Positions 11,594 to 24,227 of a stretch of DNA of 64,000 nt are shown here, in pieces. Origin of the DNA: Cryptomeria japonica (Eukaryota; Streptophyta; Pinopsida; Cupressales; Cupressaceae); the NCBI RefSeq assembly GCF_030272615.1, contig NC_081405.1, positions 476,929,508 through 476,993,507 on the forward strand, written 5' to 3'. Position numbers and translations under genes: made by a program. The notes under the pieces are model-generated. The model searched no databases. It saw only the letters and a list, made by a program, of their open reading frames with translations, and was not told the origin of the DNA. Positions within the stretch are counted from its first letter, which is position 1. Every line of letters begins with the position of its first letter.

Positions 11594-11826
11594 GAAATCG
11601 GTAGTCAAATCCCTAAGTTGAGGCAGTTCACCAGAGTGGAAGAGGAGATGCTGCCTAGAAGGACAAACCCCCAAAGGGTAGAGCAGATGATGGAAGACTT
11701 CAAGAATGAAGTGAGAAATGAAATATGAAACATTTTGGCTCGTTTGCAAAGAAACCCCAAGTCGGAGGATGAATATGAGGAAGCCAATGAAGAGCTTGAG
11801 GAATCTAAAGGATTGAAAGATGAAAG
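11594..11826 (+). pseudogene. E0 gag, continuation after element A
   Basis: When element A and one TSD copy are subtracted, the E0 frame continues through GSQIPKLRQFTRVEEEML and MMEDFKNEVRNEI. There is one stop (11726-11728), after which an acidic EYEEANEELEESKG stretch follows. It is cut at 11827 by the LTR of copia-1. It looks like a chromovirus-type gag N-terminus. Confidence 0.6.
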
Positions 11827-13246
11827 TGTTGGCATATGAGAAGAGTTTGATGACATGATGATATTGTATGTTGTCATTGATGTCAATATACCGAAGTAAG
11901 CAAACTGGCAAGTGAACCGATATATGCAAAGTGTTGAACCGGTATATGCAAAAAGTGAACTGGTATGTTGAAGTGTGAACTGGTATATGCAAAGCTTGTA
12001 TCGGGGATTCATTTGATATGACTACCGGTTGGTAGTCTTAGCTTCTAGGGTTTTTGGTTGATGCATTCCATGTCTGTCAGATTCGACCAACAACATCCTA
12101 TGATGATTTAGCATTGAAATGATGATTAGATTGCGTTGCCATGTCAGCCTTGTCCGTGTGAAGGATCTTCTTGAAGATCTTGCATGGAGAAGATTGATTC
12201 TATCCACCTCGGGAATGAGAAAAATCTTAGTAAACGATGGAGAGCGCGTGATGGGTTATCAGCTTCTAGAAGTGGTAAAGAATGGACAATGGAGAACATC
12301 TTGAGATTTATTCAAGATTGTTTTACCCTTTGTAATGTGTTTAAATGGCCAAGATTGGACCGACTATAGTATTAACCTAGATGCTTAGGGTTTTAGGTTT
12401 TGGCTACTGACCGAATTGTTGTCTATAAGGTCGATGATGATTTTTATTTGAAGTTATTGGCAAATGATTGTATGTGAGGTGATTATTGCCAGACCAAAGA
12501 AGTGAGTAGATACCTATAGAGTGTAATTGCAGATGTAAAGGAACTGAAGTGGATCTGCCTTGGCATTAAGTGTTGTTATCAGATCAGTGTATTACCTGTT
12601 GATTTCTAACCATTTCAGTAGTTGGAAAATCCCTTTATCGGGTAGCTTTAACATGATTTTTATAAATCCTTTCACAGAGTGACTCAAAATCATTGAGTTC
12701 TTCAAATCCTCTTACAAGGTAACCTTTAACAAGGTTTTAACCTTTAACCAGGTGATCCCTAGAAGGATCAATTCTTAGGAGAACCTATTATAAAGTCTTT
12801 AACCAGACTAGGCTCCTAACAGAGTGAAATTCAGAAGAGTTCAAGAACAAATTGTGGGTATTCATCCCCACCGTGGTTTTTCCCAGTTGAGTTTCCACGT
12901 GAAAAATAAGTGTCATGTGTGATGCTTTTTCATGTGATGTTTTAGTGTTTTCTGTTAAGTGGTAATGCAAGTTGATCTAGTGGAAATTATACTTCTAATG
13001 TATTACTTGTTTAAGCATATGGGTGAAGTGGAAATGAGATATTAGGTTTTGTGAAGATCTAAGTGTTACCAGTTTATGACTTTTACAGTCATTGTGTTTT
13101 ACTGGTATTGCCTTGATTTAGATCGGTGATGCTTACCAGTTAGTGTAGTCATTGTAGTCTAAGTTATTGAAGAAGTTTTTGTCCATACTGATTCACCCCA
13201 CCCTCTTAGTATATGTTGGGTACTTACTATTTATCATTATTCATCA
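11827..13246 (+). repeat. 5' LTR of copia-1
   Basis: The 1420-bp LTR begins TGTTGGCATATGAG and ends TATTCATCA. Near the end it has TTCACCCCACCCTCTTAGT (13191 onward), then an unusual 30-bp extension before the CA end. The sequence GTGGTTTTTCCCAGTTGAG near 12870 is also found, in variants, in other LTRs here. Confidence 0.85.
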
Positions 13247-13248
13247 AC

Positions 13249-13260
13249 TGGTATCAGAGC
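13249..13260 (+). promoter_or_regulatory. Primer-binding site of copia-1 (tRNA-iMet)
   Basis: TGGTATCAGAGC lies two bases after the LTR end and matches the initiator tRNA-Met complement over 12 bases. Confidence 0.9.
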
Positions 13261-13317
13261 GTCTTCCAGGTTCTCTATGCTATAAGCTTAACCGCTTGAG
13301 GAAAAGATCCTATTCTA

Positions 13318-16300
13318 ATGATGAAGAGGGAAGGTCCTAAGTTCAACCAAGATAAATTTAAGATATGGAAGGATAGAATGAAGATATACATTAAAAGCAT
13401 GGGTGCTCAACACTAGAACTATGTTGAGAATACTTATGTTGTCCCTACTGGTACTCTCACCGATGATCAAAGAAGAGTAATTCAGGAGAATGGGCAAGTC
13501 ATGGAAGCTCTTACCAACAGTCTATCTGATATTGAGTTTATAGATGTTCAAGACAAAGACAATTCCAAAGATGTATGGGATACTCTAGAGTCAATCTATG
13601 GCGGTGATGAGCATGTGAAGCAAGCTAAGGAAGAGAGCCTTAGGGGAAAGTTTGAAGACATGCAGATGGTTGAAGGAGAGACTATTCAATAGTATGGGAT
13701 AAGAATTAAAACTGTTGTTGGAGACATCAAGAGTGTAGGAGGTACAATGGATGGTTCCACCATTGTTAGCAAAGTTTTGAGAACCTTATTACTGGTCTAT
13801 GCAATAAGGGTTGCCGCTATTCAGGAGTTGATATCTATTGACAAGACAAAGGTATCCCTTGATTCTATCATTGCTAAGTTGACCACATATGAGATAAATA
13901 GTTATGATGACAATGTTCAGAAGACTGATTTAGCCTTTAGAGCATCTGCTGCACTATCTAGAAAGGGAAAAGAAGCTAGTACAAGTCGTGAACCTAGACA
14001 AAGTAGGGATATGGATGATGAGGAGATCCCGATGGAGTTTGAAGCTCTTCTTGCCCAGAGACTTCCTAAGGGAACTGGAAAATACAGAGGCAAGCTCCCT
14101 TTGAAATGTTTTTCTTGTAATAGGATAGGGAACATTGTTGTAAACTGTCCCAATAGTGATAATAAGGACAAACCGGAGAAGTTCAAAAATTTCAAAGGAG
14201 GAAATAAGAGAAACTATTTTGTTGCAATTGATGAAGGTGTCACTAATGATGATTCAGAAGATGAAGAAAGCAAAGACATAGTGTTTGTAGCCATTAAGGA
14301 AGATGTGTCAGACAAGAAGGCTCTTGTCTCCCGCTTTGATAATTCTAATGAGTGGATTATTGACAGTGGTTGTTCTCACCACATGACTGGTGATTGGAGA
14401 AAGTTTCTATCTCTGGAAGAGTATGATGGAGGTGTAGTCTGATTTGGTAATGATGCACCATGTATGGTAAAAGGCAAAGGGTCCATCTCTCTAAATGGAA
14501 ACAGAAGTGCTGATAATGTGTATTGGGTAGAAGGTCTTAGGCAGAACCCTCTAAATGTTGCCCAGCTGAATGATAAAGGACTCACTCTAGAATTCAAAGA
14601 TGGAGTGTGAAAAATAAAAGGAAAGAGTGGTGAACTGATGGCCACTGATATGCAGACCAAAGGTAACTTATTTCAGTTGAATACAAATATCAGTCAATGT
14701 CTAATGGCTAATTTTATGACAATTGGATATGGCATAGAAGACTTTGCCATGTAAATTTTGATAATATTGTGAAGGCCAGTAAGATCAAGGTAGTTAGAGG
14801 ATTGCCTATGTTGAACAAACCGGAGAATCCTTTGTGCAGAGAATGTCAATTAGGGAAAATGTCTTCCTCACCCTTCAAAGGTAAATCTTTCACAATAGAT
14901 AAATTACTTGATCTTGTGCATATTGATTTGTGTGGTCCTATGAAAACTAGGAGTGTTCGAGAAAACATGTACTTTATGATTCTTACTAATGATTGCTCAA
15001 GAATGATGTGGGTCACATTCTTGAAAGACAAGTCTGAAGCTTTTGGAAAGTTTAAAGCCTTCAGAGCACTAGTTGAAAAGGAAAGTGGTAAGAGGATTAA
15101 ATGCCTTAGAACTGACCAAGGAGGAGAGTTCACTTCTGGAGAATTCAATAAGTACTGTGAAGAGAATGACATCAAGAGGAAACTGTATGCCCTTCAGATT
15201 CCACAATAGAATGGCCTAGTAGAAAGGAACAAGCAGACTATAGTTGAAGTAGCCATAACAATGTTGATTCAAGGGAAGGTTGCTCTCACTTTTTGGAGAG
15301 AAGCAGCGAGCACTGCAGTCTACACTATGAACTGGGTACTCATCAAGAAAGGTAAGGATAAAACTCCTTATGAGTATTGGACTGGTAAGACTCCAGTAGT
15401 AAGCTAATTTAGAGTGTTTGGTAGCAAGTGTTATATCAAGAGAAGTGAATACCATAGCAAGTTTGATGCAAAATGTGATGAGGGAATATTCCTAGGGTAT
15501 TCCACCAAGAGGAAAGCTCTCAAGTGTTTTAACAATAGGACTCAGAGAATTGTTGAAAGTGTGAATGTTAGAGTTGATGAAACCTATGAGAAACCTAAGG
15601 AAATTGATAGTGAGAGAGCGGTAGATGAACCAGTTGTAACCTTTTGGGAACCGGTTGCAAAACAACCAAGTACAAGTAATAGTGCTCCTACACCAGTAGA
15701 TGTTGATATAGATGAAGATGAAGATGAGGATGAAGAGGAAAAGCAAGAGGAATCAACCAAGATCATTCCTAGGTATGTAAAGATGCATCATGATCCAAAG
15801 AAGATCATAGGGGATAGGGATGCAGGAATACTTACAAGAAGAAAGGTAAGAGAGAATTCTTGCATGATTTTTGAATTTGAGCCCAAAACATTTAAAGAGG
15901 CACACAAAGATGAAGACTGGATTAAGGCTATGGAAGCGGAACTTTACAAGATAGAAAATAATGGTACATGGTCTTTGGTACCCAGACCTTAACATAAAAA
16001 TTTTATTGGCACCAAATGGTTTTTTAGAAACAAGCTGAATGAAGATGGCACAGTGGTAAGAAACAAAGCAAGATTGGTATGTAAGGGATATGCTCAAGAA
16101 GAAGGAGAAGACTATGGAGAAACCTTTGCTCCCATAGCTAGATTGGAAGGAGTTCGAATGCTACTTGCATATGCAACCTTCAAGGGATTCAAAGTGTATT
16201 AGATGGATGTGAAATCTACATTCTTGAATGGAATAATTGAAGAGGAAGTGTATATAGAGCAACCAGATGGGTTTTCCCTATCAGAAGATAGTAAAATGGT

Positions 16301-17414
16301 GTGTAGGCTACATAAAGCCTTGTATGGATTAAAGAAAGCACCTAGAGCATGGTATGAATGTTTACACTCCCATCTTGTGAATATTGGATTTAAAAGAACA
16401 AGTGAAGACAACAATATCTATCTGAAGTCAGAAGGAGATTAGATTTTGTTCTGTGAAGTGTTTGTTGATGACATAATTATTGGTGGAAATGACAAGATGA
16501 GCCATGTGTTTGCAGATGAGATGAAGAAGGAATTTGAGATGCCACTAATCAAAGAGATTAAGTTCTTCATTGGACTACAGATTGAACAAATGAAATATGG
16601 TATCTTTATCACTCAGTCCAAGTATGTCAAAGAGGTGTTGAAGACCTTTGGCATGGAAGACAGCAAACCAGTTGGTACACCTATGATGACCGGTTGTAAA
16701 TTGTCAAAAGAAGGTGACTTAGTGTTGGTGAATGAGAAGGAATACTAGTCAATCATTAGTAAGTTGCACTATGTAGCACATAGTAGACCAGACATTGCAC
16801 ATGGAGTGGGCATTGTTGCACGTTCCTAGAAAATTCCAAAAGAATCCCACTTGGTAGTAGTCAAGCGGAAACTTAGATATATGAAGGGCACTATAGATTA
16901 TGGATTGTGGTATCCATACAGTAATGATTTCAATCTCAAAGTGTTTATTGATGCCAATTGGGATGGTAATGTGGACGACCGAAAGAGCACAACTGATGGT
17001 GCATTCTTTCTCGGTGGTAGACTAGCCTCATGGATGAGTAAGAAGGAGAGTTGTATCTCTCAGTCCACAACAAAAGCAGAATATGTAGCAGCATTTACGA
17101 ACTGCACTCAGACAATTTGGATGAAGTATGTATTAAGTGGTTTCAAAGTCCCTGTATCTGAACTAGTGAGTATATTTTGTGACAACACAAGTGCAATTAA
17201 TATTTCCAAGAATTCGGTATTGCATTGTAGAACCAAGCACTTTGAGCTCAAGTATCATTTCTTGAGGGAGAAAGTTTAGAACAAAGAGGTTGTATTGGAA
17301 CATGTTTCCAGTAAGGAGTGATTAGCAGATATTTTCACCAAGCCTCTACTGAAGGCTACATTTACCTGTTTAGGAGGTGAATTAGGGGTGTTGCCCCTTC
17401 AAGAGGTAAACTAA
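13318..17414 (+). pseudogene. Copia-1 gag-pol polyprotein, broken
   Basis: The frame starts at ATG 13318. Gag (UBN2 type, WDTLESIYGG near 13579) leads to one knuckle at about 14107-14148, in which the His is Asn (CFSC...GN...C). Protease has WIIDSGCSHHMTG near 14353. The integrase core follows: LLDLVHIDLCGPM near 14905, LRTDQGGEF near 15106, with the next catalytic region after a stop at 15208. RT begins near 15890 (DWIKAMEAELY), with MDVKSTFLNG near 16203 and the catalytic FVDD at 16461-16472. RNase H/end block: SKKESCISQSTTKAEYVA near 17040 and ADIFTKPL near 17326. Stops near 13414, 13690, 14440, 15208 and 16740, plus frameshifts, disable it. Length and order are normal for copia. Confidence 0.9.
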
Positions 17415-17420
17415 AGGTAT

Positions 17421-18951
17421 TGATAACTCTAAAGCCAATAGTTAATAAGATGAGAGGGGGGGTGAATCATACAAACTTAATCTTCAATATATTCAACAGA
17501 TTCAACCTCGGTAGCTTAAATAGATATATGTAATCAAAACTGTAAAACATGCAACCTTAAGAACACATAATCATAACAACACTCATAACACTAGATTTAA
17601 CATGGAAACCCAAATAGGGAAAAACCACTGTGGGATTTTGGACCCACTAAGAAATATACTCTTCTAGAGTATGCTCGGTTAAAAGAAAATCCTGTTAAAT
17701 ATTACTAACACATTGCTAGATGTGACCCGGTTAAGGGATTTCCCTCAGATCTGTTAGGATCTTCACCTTGTTTGAAGTGACCTTGTTAAAGGGTTTCAAA
17801 CACTCAATTAGAATGTCACCTTGCTAGAAGATTTACAAACAAGACTGTTAAGTCCACTTGGTTAAGAGATTTTTTGTCACTTACAAATAAACAATAGTAA
17901 TGAGTATGTCTGCAACTTTGCATCTAAAATGCTAAAGCAGATTCTTATTTGCTCAATACAATCTAGTCATAGGACTTATCTTGTCCCTTTGCTGGGCTCC
18001 TTACTTTGTTATTCAAATAGGTCTTCAAGCTTCTGTGCTCGGTAATCACTATGTAGCATCCCTATGCTTACACTTGCCCACATTCATTGTTTATCAATAG
18101 TTCCTTACTTATAAACAATTTTCTAACCGCTTAATCTCTTTGATCACATTTCCCATGATCAATCATAACCATCAGATCTTCAATCTTGACCAGGTTCAAT
18201 GTATCCTTCGATCAGAAAATGTTTTACCTCGCCTTGGAACTTGCATACATTTCATGGAACTTGTGCTAGGGTACTGTGGTTTAATCTGAGCTATGGATCT
18301 TCCTACCAATCTTCCATTGCCATAGATCCTTAAAAAACTTCATACACGTTGTATCAATCATTTAATCATATCCAGCTCATCATCTTCCATCATTAAATAA
18401 TGCATGTATACATTGAATGCATTCTGTTATTACTCGGTTGCAACTCAATAAATATTAAACTTCACTTGATAGACATTCTGCCTTCATTAACCGATAGTGA
18501 TAACCTTAGGGTTTACCAACTAGGTTCCTTAGGGTTTACCAACTAGGTTCCTTGCTCGGTAACATAGTATAGTATTAACCTTACAAACAATAGTATATGT
18601 AGGATATCAAAACAATCTAAACAACATGATCTCATCATTGTCTAACTCGGTAATAGTTGCTCATTGAATAACTTATTCCTCCCCATATTCATCACATTCT
18701 TTCTGTTTCTTTTACCTACATCTTAATTCTCTTCAAAAAATAATTCTTAAGATATGGCAACATCCTACTAAATCAGAAAATAAATTTCTTGACATCAATG
18801 ACAAAATAATATTGTGAAGACAGTAAACATCCTTAATCAATTATATCCATAATTATCAACAACCTTCTCAATATCCTATTTGAAATGCCAACAATCTCTT
18901 ATTGTTTGTTATAATGCCAACAATCTCTTATTTTCTATTATAATGCCAACA
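17421..18951 (-). repeat. 3' LTR of copia-2
   Basis: Read on the minus strand it starts TGTTGGCATT (at 18951) and ends ...GAGTTATCA (at 17421), 1531 bp long. The reverse of the common TTCACCCCCCCTCTCAT motif lies at about 17453-17467. The outer end of the LTR (18885-18951) is present as three 29-bp tandem copies. Confidence 0.8.
18885..18951 (-). repeat. Tandem repeat of the copia-2 LTR terminus (29-bp period)
   Basis: The string AATGCCAACAAT occurs three times, its GCCAACA ending at 18893, 18922 and 18951. The reverse complement is TGTTGGCATT, the LTR start. Only the copy at 18951 is followed by the polypurine tract. Confidence 0.8.
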
Positions 18952-18967
18952 ATATCCCCTTTTGGCA
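18952..18967 (-). promoter_or_regulatory. Polypurine tract of copia-2
   Basis: The minus-strand sequence GCCAAAAGGGGATAT directly abuts the LTR start TGTTGG. It matches the tracts of elements A and B in form and position. Confidence 0.8.
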
Positions 18968-19324
18968 CTGATGGCAAAACCAATTGATTTGACCTAAAAG
19001 ATTAGAATTCAGATTGATGTGATTGTGATTGCTCAGATTGCTAAAATGCTCTCCCCCTGTCATTAGTCTTCTCCCCCATACATTAGTCTTCTCCCCCTTT
19101 GACAACAATGCCAAAAGAAAACTAATACATAATTTCTTCCTATGTGAAGTAATTCCTTTGCTGTTCAGTATCAACTTAGTCTCGGTTAGAGCATTTTATC
19201 TTCAATTCGTGTTCCCTATTTTTGTTTCCTGCACACCTTTAGAAAACATCCTAAAGTGTGTAAATCAGCATCAACTCCTAAAAGATATTCTTTAGAGTCA
19301 TCGAATTGATGCTTTCACCGAACT
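18968..19324 (-). other. 3' untranslated region of copia-2
   Basis: No coding. It contains pyrimidine runs such as CTCCCCCTGTC and CTCCCCCTTTGAC (about 19050-19105), which on the minus strand are additional G-rich purine tracts, as also seen in A and B. Confidence 0.55.
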
Positions 19325-21802
19325 CGGTCAGTGAGTAGAAGATAGGGGTAGGACCCCTAACTTACTTCTGAGATACTCAAAAGTGTCCCTTGGTAGTGGC
19401 TTGGTGAAAATATCTGCTATTTGTTCCTTTGAACTAACATACTCCAGTACCACTTTCTTCTCTTGAGATTCTTCTCTAAGATAATGATATTTGATAGAGA
19501 TGTGCTTTGTCTTAGAGTGCATAACAGGATTCTTTGAAATGTTAATGGCACTAGTATTATCACAAAATATAGTTACTTTCTCTGTTGCTTTCTTATTTAT
19601 GCCTTCCAACAGTTGTTTGATCCATGCTATATTGGTACAATTTAATGCTATAGCAACATATTCATCTTCTGCTGTAGACTGTGAAATGCATCCTTGTTTC
19701 TTGCTGAGCCAACTCACTAGTCTTTCTCCTAAAAAGAAAGCTCCACCACTTGTGCTTTTCCTATCATTTATGTTGCCTGCCCAATCACCATCAGTATAAA
19801 CTTTTAAATCAAAGTCATGTGTGTTTCCTTGGGATCTGCAGAAAATCTTGCAACTATACCCACTGCATGTGCTATGTCTGGCCTGCTGTGAACAACAAAT
19901 TGCAACTTTCCAATCATAGATCGGTAAAGTGTCTCATCAACATATGTATATTCATCATTCTTTGATAGTTTACAGTTGGTAGTGATAGGAGTACTTACTG
20001 GTTTTGAATCCTCCATTCCAAATTTCTTCAAGATTTCCTTTATGTACTTGGATTGAGTAATGAAAATCTCATCTTTCATTTGCAGTATCTGTAGACCTAT
20101 AAAATACTTTATCTCACCAATTAATGACATCTCAAATTCTTTTCTTTTTTTCATTTCCAAAGTTCTTGCATAAAGAGTCATTTCCATAAAAGATAATATC
20201 ATCAACAAATATGGCTGAGATTAGTATTCAATTTTCATCATTCTTCATGTACATATTGTTGTTTTCACTTGTCCTTATAAAACCAATCTTGATTAAATAA
20301 GAGTGCAATCTTTCATACCATTCTCTAGGTACTTGTTTCAGACCATATAAATCTTTGTTCAATTTACGTACCTAATCTTTATTCTCTCCTTCAACAAATC
20401 CTTTAGGTTGTTCAATAAAAACTTCTTCTTCTAATATACCATTTAGAAATGCAAATTTGACATCCATTTGATATACTTTGAAATTCTTGTAAGCAGTGTA
20501 CGCCAACAATGTTCTTACTCCTTCAAGTCTTGCCATAGGTGCAAAAGTCTCACCATAATCAATTCCCTCTTCTTGAGCATAACCTTTGCAAACTAGTCTT
20601 GCTTTATTTTGAATGACCTCACCTTTTTCATTCAGCTTGTTTCTGAAAATCCACTTTGTACCGATTACATTTTTGTCCTTCGGTCTAGGGACCAATGTCC
20701 ATGTGTCATTCTTCTTGATTTGATCAATCTCTTCTGTCATAGCATTTATCCAATCTTCACTATTAAATGCCTCTTTCACCATCCTTGGTTCAAATTCAGA
20801 TATCAGACATGTGTTCTATCTCAGTTTGTTTCTTGTCATCACTGGATCATCCTTATCTCCTATAATCTGACTTGATGCATGATTCCTTCTGACATACTTG
20901 GCTAATACAGGCTCGGTAGGCTCTGTATGATCTTCTTCATCACTCGGTAACTAGATATTCTTTTCATTTCCTTCAACAGTTTTCTCAGTAGGACTTCTTG
21001 GTTGAACATATACAAAACCTTCATAATCTTCTGGTTTTTTGGAGTTTTCTTCATCATTTCTTTCTGCAAATTCATCAATTTTCACATTTGCACTTTCTAC
21101 TATTTTGTTAGAGGATTTCATCAGACATTTAAATGCTTTGCTTCTAGAAGAATAACCAAGAAATGTTCCTTCTTCACTTTTCTGATCAAACTTACCATTT
21201 TTGTCATCTTTGTGAACATAGCATCTACTTCCAAAGATTTTAAAATAACTTACATTAGGTTTCTTGTCATACCAGATTTCATATGGTGTCTTCAAGGTTC
21301 CTTTCTTCAGTTGTACTTGGTTCAGGGTGTAAACTACAGTTCTGATTACTTCACTCCAAAATGTTTGAGGTACCTTCTTTTCTATCATCAAGGTTCTTGA
21401 ACAATCCACAATTGATCTATTTCTTCTCTCGGCTATCCAATTTTGTTTAGGTGTTCTCGGTGCAGATACTTGCCTCTTTATACCATGATTATTATAGTAT
21501 AAGTTAAATTCATCAGAAGTGAACTCACCTCCTCTATCAGATCTAAGACATTTCAGTTGTCTTCCTGTTTCATTTTCAACTCTTGCCTTGTACCATTTAA
21601 ACATTTGAAAAGCTTCTGATTTTTCTTTTAAAAAAATTATTGACATCATCCTTGAGTAATCATCCACAAATAATATGAAGTACTTATCACCATAATAACT
21701 CTGAACTTTCATAAGACCACAAAGATTAGTGTGCACAAGATCTAAAATTCCCTTAGAAGTGTATGCAAAATGATATGCAGAATACATCCTAAACCTAGTC
21801 AC
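19325..21802 (-). pseudogene. Copia-2 pol: integrase, RT and RNase H, broken
   Basis: Integrase core: LDLVHTNLCGLM near 21740, DDYSRMM near 21655, LRSDRGGEF near 21530, and the region of the third catalytic residue (AERRNRSI) near 21420. RT starts with [14 protein letters not shown] near 20760; [11 protein letters not shown] near 20460 and FVDD near 20205 are present. RNase H/end block: CISQSTAEDEYVA near 19690 and ADIFTKPL near 19395, ending SSTH at 19328. Long open stretches (283, 136, 134 and 129 codons) survive, so it is less decayed than copia-1. The 5' end is cut in the pre-integrase region. Confidence 0.9.
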
Positions 21803-22593
21803 TGGATTTAAAATACTTAAGATTCATCACTGGCATAATGAACACAACAGGCATGTTAGAGTTCCTTTATTTTCAATGTGCAATATGTATTATTTTGTCT
21901 GCAATGACCCTTTTTTCATTCATATCCTTGGATAGATTTTGCAGGGACCCGAATTACATCATAAAGAAATTCCCTCAAAATAGACAAAGAAATGATATGG
22001 ACCTCATGTAGCATACAAACAAGCGGAGTTGAGGTATGTGAGGCAATTTTACCTTGTTGTGAAGGCTCTTATCATAGACACCTAACTAATTTATATGTTT
22101 CCAGATCATTGGGATCATTCCTACAAGCAGAAAACAAAGAAAATATTATGCCCCCAATCCTTGCTCCTCTTAGTCACAATAGATTTCCTCCAGTTACTCA
22201 GAGGGATAATAATCGAAAACCAATATAAAAGACAACACACAAAGAAAATTTTCAATCATAGCTCAAACTATTTAGTGATTGTTTTCCTTTATGTTGTTTT
22301 GCTTGTTTACTCAGTGATAAAAAATCTTTGGTAGTTAGGAGATAGGTGACTGACTCAGAGTGGACGACCAAGATTCACTGATGGAAAGATGACTTGGTTG
22401 GCACTGCTTAGGATATGTAATATGCTCTATCAAGTAACCTAAGACAAGGACATTGATCAGTTTCAAGTCATGAGGGTTCCAACGAACCACGATGTCATGA
22501 AAGTGACAGAAAAATATGTACAAGTGAAAGCAAAGATGCATGAAAGCGGGAAATGCCAACAATGTGTTGATAGATGGAGTGCTTGAGTACAAG
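21803..22593. other. Unassigned sequence at a probable rearrangement junction
   Basis: This stretch follows the truncated integrase of copia-2 and precedes the Tat 3' region. I found no coding motif, LTR end or primer site. The missing 5' parts of copia-2 and copia-3 and the missing 3' LTR of the Tat element would all be expected on this side. A deletion junction is therefore likely here. Confidence 0.4.
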
Positions 22594-22984
22594 AGGTGCC
22601 TGTTTGCCAGGTTTTCACCTACTTGGCAGAGATTCAACTTTTTTTTTACCAAGGTGCCTATTTACCAGGTTTTCACCGAGGCATTTTCTCTCTTTTTAAA
22701 TTTTTTCTTTTTCTTTTTTTTTTTTTTGTATTTTATGATTTTTCTGGTTTTTTAAAAAAATTTTCATGACTTTTTCTAGCTGTACAAGTTGGTGGCATAG
22801 AGAATGCTACACGAAGAATTTCTTCAAGTGAGTGGTGTTAATCAGTTCATGGAGTTGTTCTCCTTCTAAGTTTAAGAGTTGATAGGCACTAGAGCCGAAT
22901 ACTCAAGTAACAATGTAGGGACCCAGCCAGTTGGGTTCAAACTTCCCTTTATTGTCGTGAAACTATTGATTTTTTGGATTTTCT
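22594..22984 (-). other. Probable 3' region of the Tat element
   Basis: It holds two copies of a 26-bp direct repeat (AGGTGCCTRTTTRCCAGG... at 22594-22619 and 22652-22677), then a T-rich low-complexity run (22678-22760). The LTR expected after it is missing. Confidence 0.4.
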
Positions 22985-24227
22985 CTCAGAACTAGGTCAC
23001 CAACCTAAAATTCTCTTTGTCGAACTTTCTTGTTATATCCTCTGGACATTCTCTTGTGATACACTCTAAGATGATCAAACGCCACTTGTTGGCACTCATC
23101 CAACAATTTGAGTTCTTGCAATCTAGATATTCTATGATCTTCATCAGTAACATGACCTTGCAAAGAAACTCTTAGAGATGGTATTTCTACTTCAATAGGT
23201 AGTACTACTTTGGACCCATACACCAAAGAGAAAGGTGTAGCCCCAGTAGGTGTTCTGATACTTGTTCTGTAAGCCCATAGTGCAGGACTGAGCTACAGAT
23301 GCCAATCCTTCCTTGATTTGTTCACTGTTCTATGCAAGATAAAGCCCATAGTTCTACTTCAATAGGTAGTACTTCTTTGGACCCATACACCAAAGAGAAA
23401 GGTGTAGCCCTAGTAGGTGTTCTGATACTTGTTCTATAAGCCCATAGTGCAGGATTGAGCTACGGATGCCAATCCTTCCCGAATTTGTTCATTGTTCTAT
23501 GCAAGATAGTTAGTAGGTTTTTGTTATATGCCTCAACTTGTCCATTACCTTGAGGGTAATATACCGATGACCAGTGTTTCTTTATTTTTAATTTCTCACA
23601 AAGCTCATCTAGATCTTTATTCTTAAACTATCCTCCATTATCAGTCACGATGGATGAAGGTATCCCATACCTACAGATGATATAGTTTAGGATGAACAAG
23701 GTGACTTGTTTATCGATTGCTTTAATGAGCAGAACTGCTTCTACCCACTTGGTGAAATACTCAATGGCAGTTATGATGAATTTATGTCTGTTGGATGAAG
23801 CAGGATATATCTAACTAGTGAGATCAAAGGCCCATTGCCAAAAAGGCCAGTGTGTTATAAATGGTATGAGGTCCCTTGTAGGGGCATGTAAGAGATTTCC
23901 ATGAAGCTGACATTTCTCACAAGTCTTAACAAATTGGATGGCATCTTTTTCCATGTCTGGTCACTAGTAGCTAGCCCGTACTAGTTTCTGAGCTAAAGTA
24001 AGGGCATTTGAATGAGATCCACAAATACCTTCATGGACTTCCGATAATGCACGTTTAGATTCTTTAGTTTCTAGACATATAAGAAATTTACCATCCAAAC
24101 CTTGTCTAAATAAATCGTTAGCTATGATAACATATCGTGAAGCATTTCGAGTTAGGTTTCTTTTCTCATTTCGGGTAAGATTTCTAGTAATAATTTGGTT
24201 GCATAGATAAGAATAGATGTGGTTGTA
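22985..24227 (-). pseudogene. Tat integrase, broken
   Basis: Translation of the minus strand gives the zinc-binding tail (KTCEKCQLHGNLLHAP near 23890-23930), then the core with WVEAVLLIKA near 23730 and YGIPSSIVTDNGG near 23660. The Q-x-E block follows near 23550, and the C-terminal GYNKKVRQREF ends at about 23005. Stops occur, and a 156-bp segment is tandemly duplicated (23185-23340 and 23352-23507), shifting the frame. It would insert cDNA into the genome; this copy cannot. Confidence 0.8.
23185..23507 (-). repeat. Tandem duplication inside Tat integrase (167-bp period)
   Basis: Two 156-bp copies (23185-23340 and 23352-23507) differ at few positions and are separated by 11 bp. The 167-bp period is not a multiple of three, so the duplication breaks the frame. 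Confidence 0.9.

Larger units (their letters stand above)
11827..17420 (+). mobile_element. Copia-1: Ty1/copia element lacking its 3' LTR
   Basis: A 5' LTR, tRNA-iMet primer site and full gag-pol order (gag, protease, integrase, RT, RNase H) place it in Ty1/copia. Coding ends at 17414. Six bases later a minus-strand LTR (copia-2) begins, and the polypurine tract and 3' LTR are not found in the window. The 5-bp left flank is gaaag (11822-11826), whose partner is missing. Confidence 0.9.
17421..21802 (-). mobile_element. Copia-2: Ty1/copia element, 5'-truncated
   Basis: On the minus strand the order is integrase core, RT, RNase H, polypurine tract and 3' LTR. The protein starts in the region just before the integrase core, so gag, protease and the 5' LTR are lost beyond about 21802. 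It sits directly after the copia-1 coding end, which dates it as younger than copia-1. Confidence 0.85.
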
